From assembly GCA_903934195.1 (NCBI GenBank), contig CAIZMV010000011.1:1-7140 (forward strand): a DNA stretch of 7,140 bases, given 5' to 3'. The notes under the pieces were generated by a model, which was not told the origin of the DNA, did not search any database, and saw only the letters and a program-made list of their open reading frames with translations. Shown piece by piece: positions 5,007 to 7,140 of this stretch (the first letter of the stretch is position 1; the number at the start of each line of letters is the position of its first letter). A program made the translations under genes and the position numbers. The stretch is from an uncultured Acidimicrobiaceae bacterium. GTDB lineage: Bacteria; Actinomycetota; Acidimicrobiia; Acidimicrobiales; Ilumatobacteraceae.

Positions 5007-7140
5007 CTACGACGTCGTGACGCTCGGGCCTTTCCACACAGTTTTCTTGCCACCTTTGGTAACCGAAGTAACTGTGAGCGCATAAGTCACTTTCTTTTTT
5101 CCTGTCAAAGTGGGCTTCACAGTTGCACCAGATTTTACCGTGATGGTTTTCGTTATGGTTGAGCCCTTCTTCGGCTTGAGCTGAAGAATGTACTTACTCA
5201 CTTGATTGATCGGCTTTGTTGCTTTAGGCACCACCAACAACACCATGACTTTGGTCTTGCTCACGCCAATTTCTGCATTCTTTGCGACCGCACTTGACGG
5301 CATCTTGCTAATCGAAATCGATTTGCCTATTACTTTTGAAATCGGGACTGCGGGTACCGAACTACTTGTTGTTGTTGTTGTTGTTGTTGTCGTCGTCGCA
5401 GCAACTGTCGTCGTCGTTACTGGAACTGTCGTCGTTGTTGAAGCGACTGTCGTCGTCGTTACTGGATCAGTTGTCGTTACCGGAACCGTGATGTCCGGTG
5501 GAGCCTCGACAAATGAAACCGCAACTGGTGTCGAACTGCCTCCATCGCTGCCATCACCAAGTACTCCGGAGTATTTCATTCCCCAACACTTCACCGTGGC
5601 ATCCGCTAGCAGCGCGCATGTACGAGAACTCGCAGAAATCACTTTGACAACATTCGCGAGGCCAGAGACTAGAACTGGAGCAGTACTAGCGATGACTGAG
5701 CCATCACCAAGTTCGCCATACGAGTTGTTGCCCAAACACTTTACTGTGCCACCGTTAATCACAACACATGTATTGGATGCACTAGCTGAAACCGAGATTA
5801 CGCCAGTAAGCCCCACAACAGCCACTGGCGAATTTCGATCTATCTTCGAGCCGTCACCAAGTTGGCCATAGTAGTTGTATCCCCAACACTTCACCGTTCC
5901 ACCAGCCAACAACGCACACGAACTGAGAGAGCCCGTATTTAAGGACTGAACACTAGTAAGTCCAGGAACTTCGACCGGCGCATTGCGATCTGTCATTGAC
6001 CCATCACCAAGCTGGCCCTGTCCGTTGTATCCCCAACACTTCACCGTGGAATCAGTCAACAACGCACACGCGTGCCCGTACCCGAGTGACAACGACACGA
6101 CACCAGTCAAACCAGTCACGGCAACCGGCGTAGACGAATTAGTTGTAGTGCCGTCACCAAGTTGACCGAAAGGGTTATATCCCCAACACTTCACCGTGCC
6201 ACCAGTCAACAATGCACAAGATGAAAATTCTCCAACTGCCACCGCCGTTACATCAGTCAGACCAGTCACGGCAGTCGGCGTAGACGAATTAGTTGTAGTG
6301 CTATTGCCAAGTTGGCCATATTCATTTTTGCCCCAACATTTCACCGTGCCACCAGTCAATACCGCACAAGAATGATCACCTGCTGCTGCTGCAACTCCTA
6401 TGACACCGGCAAGTCCGGCGACTGCGACGGGAACATTGCGCTTGATTGTTGTGCCATCACCAATTTGGCCTGCATCGTTACTACCCCAACACTTCACCGT
6501 GCCATCAGTCAACAACGCACATGAATGGCTCCCTCCTGAAGCCATTTCTACAGCGCTGAGGTTAGGTACAACAGCCGGCACTGGTCGAAATGCCCCTAGT
6601 CCATCACCAAGCTTTCCGGACGCTCGATCTCCCACGCATTGCACAGATCCACTTTGCAATAATACGCAGGTGAAACTATACCCAACACTCACTGCAGCAA
6701 TATTGGTGAAACCCACAGACAGAACAGGTGTCGACCTGTTTGTGAACGAGCCGTCACCAAGCTGGCCCACACCGTTGCTACCCCAACACTTCACCGTGCC
6801 ACCAGGCAACAACGCACACGAATGCGTCCACTTCCCCGACAACGACACAACCCCAGTCAAACCAGACACCGCAACCGGCGTCAACAAGTCAGTTGTTGCG
6901 CCATCACCGAGCTGGCCATAGAAGTTGTACCCCCAACACTTCACCGTGGAATCAGTCAACAACGCACACGAATGATACGCCCCGACCGACAACGACACGA
7001 CGCCAGTCAGACCAGTCACTACAACCGGCGTAGACGAATCAGTTGTAGTGCCATCACCAAGTTGACGGAATCTGTTGGAACCCCAACACTTCACCGTGCC
7101 GCCGCTAATCACCGCACACGCCTGATCTGGCCCGAGTGAC
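5007..7140 (-). CDS. RCC1-repeat surface/secreted protein with Thr-rich stalk and Lys-rich tail (N-terminus outside window)
   Basis: The frame is open to the right edge, so the start and any signal peptide lie beyond it; the GTG at 7112-7110 is internal to a repeat. The 710 visible residues hold: 11 RCC1 (regulator of chromosome condensation, beta-propeller) repeats at about 10-543, consensus CALLTxGTVKCWGxNxxGQ then LGDGTTTxxSTPVAVxGLTG; a Thr/Val/Pro stalk at 544-594 ending in ten Thr and three Ser; and a C-terminal region 595-710 with 22 Lys, one Glu and no Asp, Arg or Cys. RCC1-fold propellers bind protein or polymer partners; BLIP-II of Streptomyces is a secreted seven-bladed example. 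Paired cysteines in every repeat and the Thr stalk suggest export, but no signal peptide is visible here and there is no LPXTG motif or membrane segment. The ligand is unknown. It converges on the LuxR-family gene. The call to RCC1 repeats is firm; location and role are inference. Confidence 0.93.
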   Translation of the reverse strand, partial: SLGPDQACAVISGGTVKCWGSNRFRQLGDGTTTDSSTPVVVTGLTGVVSLSVGAYHSCALLTDSTVKCWGYNFYGQLGDGATTDLLTPVAVSGLTGVVSLSGKWTHSCALLPGGTVKCWGSNGVGQLGDGSFTNRSTPVLSVGFTNIAAVSVGYSFTCVLLQSGSVQCVGDRASGKLGDGLGAFRPVPAVVPNLSAVEMASGGSHSCALLTDGTVKCWGSNDAGQIGDGTTIKRNVPVAVAGLAGVIGVAAAAGDHSCAVLTGGTVKCWGKNEYGQLGNSTTTNSSTPTAVTGLTDVTAVAVGEFSSCALLTGGTVKCWGYNPFGQLGDGTTTNSSTPVAVTGLTGVVSLSLGYGHACALLTDSTVKCWGYNGQGQLGDGSMTDRNAPVEVPGLTSVQSLNTGSLSSCALLAGGTVKCWGYNYYGQLGDGSKIDRNSPVAVVGLTGVISVSASASNTCVVINGGTVKCLGNNSYGELGDGSVIASTAPVLVSGLANVVKVISASSRTCALLADATVKCWGMKYSGVLGDGSDGGSSTPVAVSFVEAPPDITVPVTTTDPVTTTTVASTTTTVPVTTTTVAATTTTTTTTTTSSSVPAVPISKVIGKSISISKMPSSAVAKNAEIGVSKTKVMVLLVVPKATKPINQVSKYILQLKPKKGSTITKTITVKSGATVKPTLTGKKKVTYALTVTSVTKGGKKTVWKGPSVTTS
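5358..5510 (-). other. Thr/Val/Pro-rich stalk segment of the RCC1 protein
   Basis: This encodes residues 544-594 of the visible fragment: PPDITVPVTTTDP, then imperfect copies of a TTTTV(A/P) motif, then Thr10-Ser3. Low-complexity Thr-Pro stalks of this kind are typical of extracellular actinobacterial proteins, where they act as extended, often glycosylated spacers. Here it separates the propeller from the basic C-terminal tail. Glycosylation is an inference. Confidence 0.8.
5366..5398. repeat. Trinucleotide microsatellite, (TTG)8 then TCG-type units
   Basis: Eight perfect TTG units (5366-5389) are followed by GTC/GTC-like units to 5398 on the plus strand. On the minus strand these read as ACA and ACG codons and give the ten-threonine run in the stalk. 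Because the unit is three bases, slippage would change stalk length without breaking the frame. Related GTC/GTT-rich stretches continue to about 5475 in less regular form. Confidence 0.9.
5511..7140 (-). repeat. Tandem 150-bp coding repeat array (RCC1 units, 11 visible)
   Basis: On the plus strand the core CCCCAACACTTCACCGT (encoding TVKCWG on the minus strand) or a close variant recurs at 5581, 5731, 5881, 6031, 6181, 6331, 6484, 6631, 6781, 6931 and 7081. The spacing is 150 bp except 153 then 147 around 6484. In protein terms the units are 50 residues except the fourth (49) and fifth (51), counting from the N-terminal side. A second conserved block, CCATCACCAAG-like (encoding LGDG), lies about 30 bases before each core on the plus strand. 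The unit near 6631 is the most diverged, and the unit nearest the stalk is incomplete. The array continues past the right edge. Confidence 0.95.

Noticed and set aside
5009..5018. Ten-base palindrome ACGACGTCGT at the end of the RCC1 gene
   Set aside because: It has no loop and no following T-run on either strand, and lies in coding sequence, so it is not a convincing terminator or operator.
5070..5100. Weak hairpin (GTGA/TCAC) followed by TTTCTTTTTT on the plus strand, a possible terminator for the LuxR-family gene
   Set aside because: The stem is only four base pairs and A/T-poor support is lacking; the T-run is explained by Lys codons (GKKK) of the minus-strand gene.
5206..5871. Plus-strand 221-residue open frame with a poly-valine run, and further plus-strand frames to 7139
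   Set aside because: They mirror the RCC1 repeats and Thr codons of the minus-strand gene; the poly-Val is the complement of the Thr microsatellite, and the frames break and shift between repeats.
5511..7140. CRISPR-like array because of regular repeats
   Set aside because: The 150-bp period keeps one open reading frame and encodes RCC1 repeats; there are no short identical repeats separated by unique spacers.

Overview
The window looks like chromosome from an actinobacterium of moderate G+C (about half by eye). Three things suggest this: a glutamine synthetase of the mycobacterial GlnA2 kind, a GlnR-type orphan response regulator, and a secreted repeat protein with a Thr-Pro-Val 'TTTTV' stalk of the style common in Acidimicrobiia such as Ilumatobacteraceae. 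The class-level placement is inference from style, not from a marker gene.

Layout: (1) 1-1323, plus strand, the nearly complete 3' part of a glutamine synthetase gene whose first few codons lie before the window. (2) 1332-2021, plus strand, a GlnR-like winged-helix regulator starting 8 bases after the synthetase stop, so probably co-transcribed. (3) A gap of about 97 bases, then 2119-4989, plus strand, a 956-residue LuxR-family regulator with an N-terminal ATPase (LAL/MalT-like architecture). (4) 5007-7140, minus strand, the C-terminal 710 residues of a large surface or secreted RCC1-repeat protein that runs off the right edge. It converges on the LuxR gene with only 17 bases between stop codons.

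Genes 1 and 2 form a nitrogen pair: an ammonia-assimilating (or gamma-glutamyl amine-forming) enzyme next to the probable regulator of nitrogen genes. The regulator's receiver domain lacks the usual phosphorylation pocket, and the enzyme lacks the adenylylation tyrosine, so both seem to be controlled by something other than the classical covalent switches. Gene 3 is a signal-integrating transcription factor with unknown ligand and targets. Gene 4 carries 11 visible RCC1 repeats of about 50 residues (a 150-bp DNA period) with 22 cysteines in 11 evenly spaced pairs, then a threonine stalk encoded partly by a trinucleotide microsatellite, then a very lysine-rich tail of 116 residues without a recognisable anchor.

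The most interesting part is gene 4: its repeat lengths and one degenerate repeat suggest two stacked beta-propellers, and its DNA shows signs of repeat homogenisation. No RNA genes, CRISPR arrays, insertion sequences or convincing intrinsic terminators were seen.
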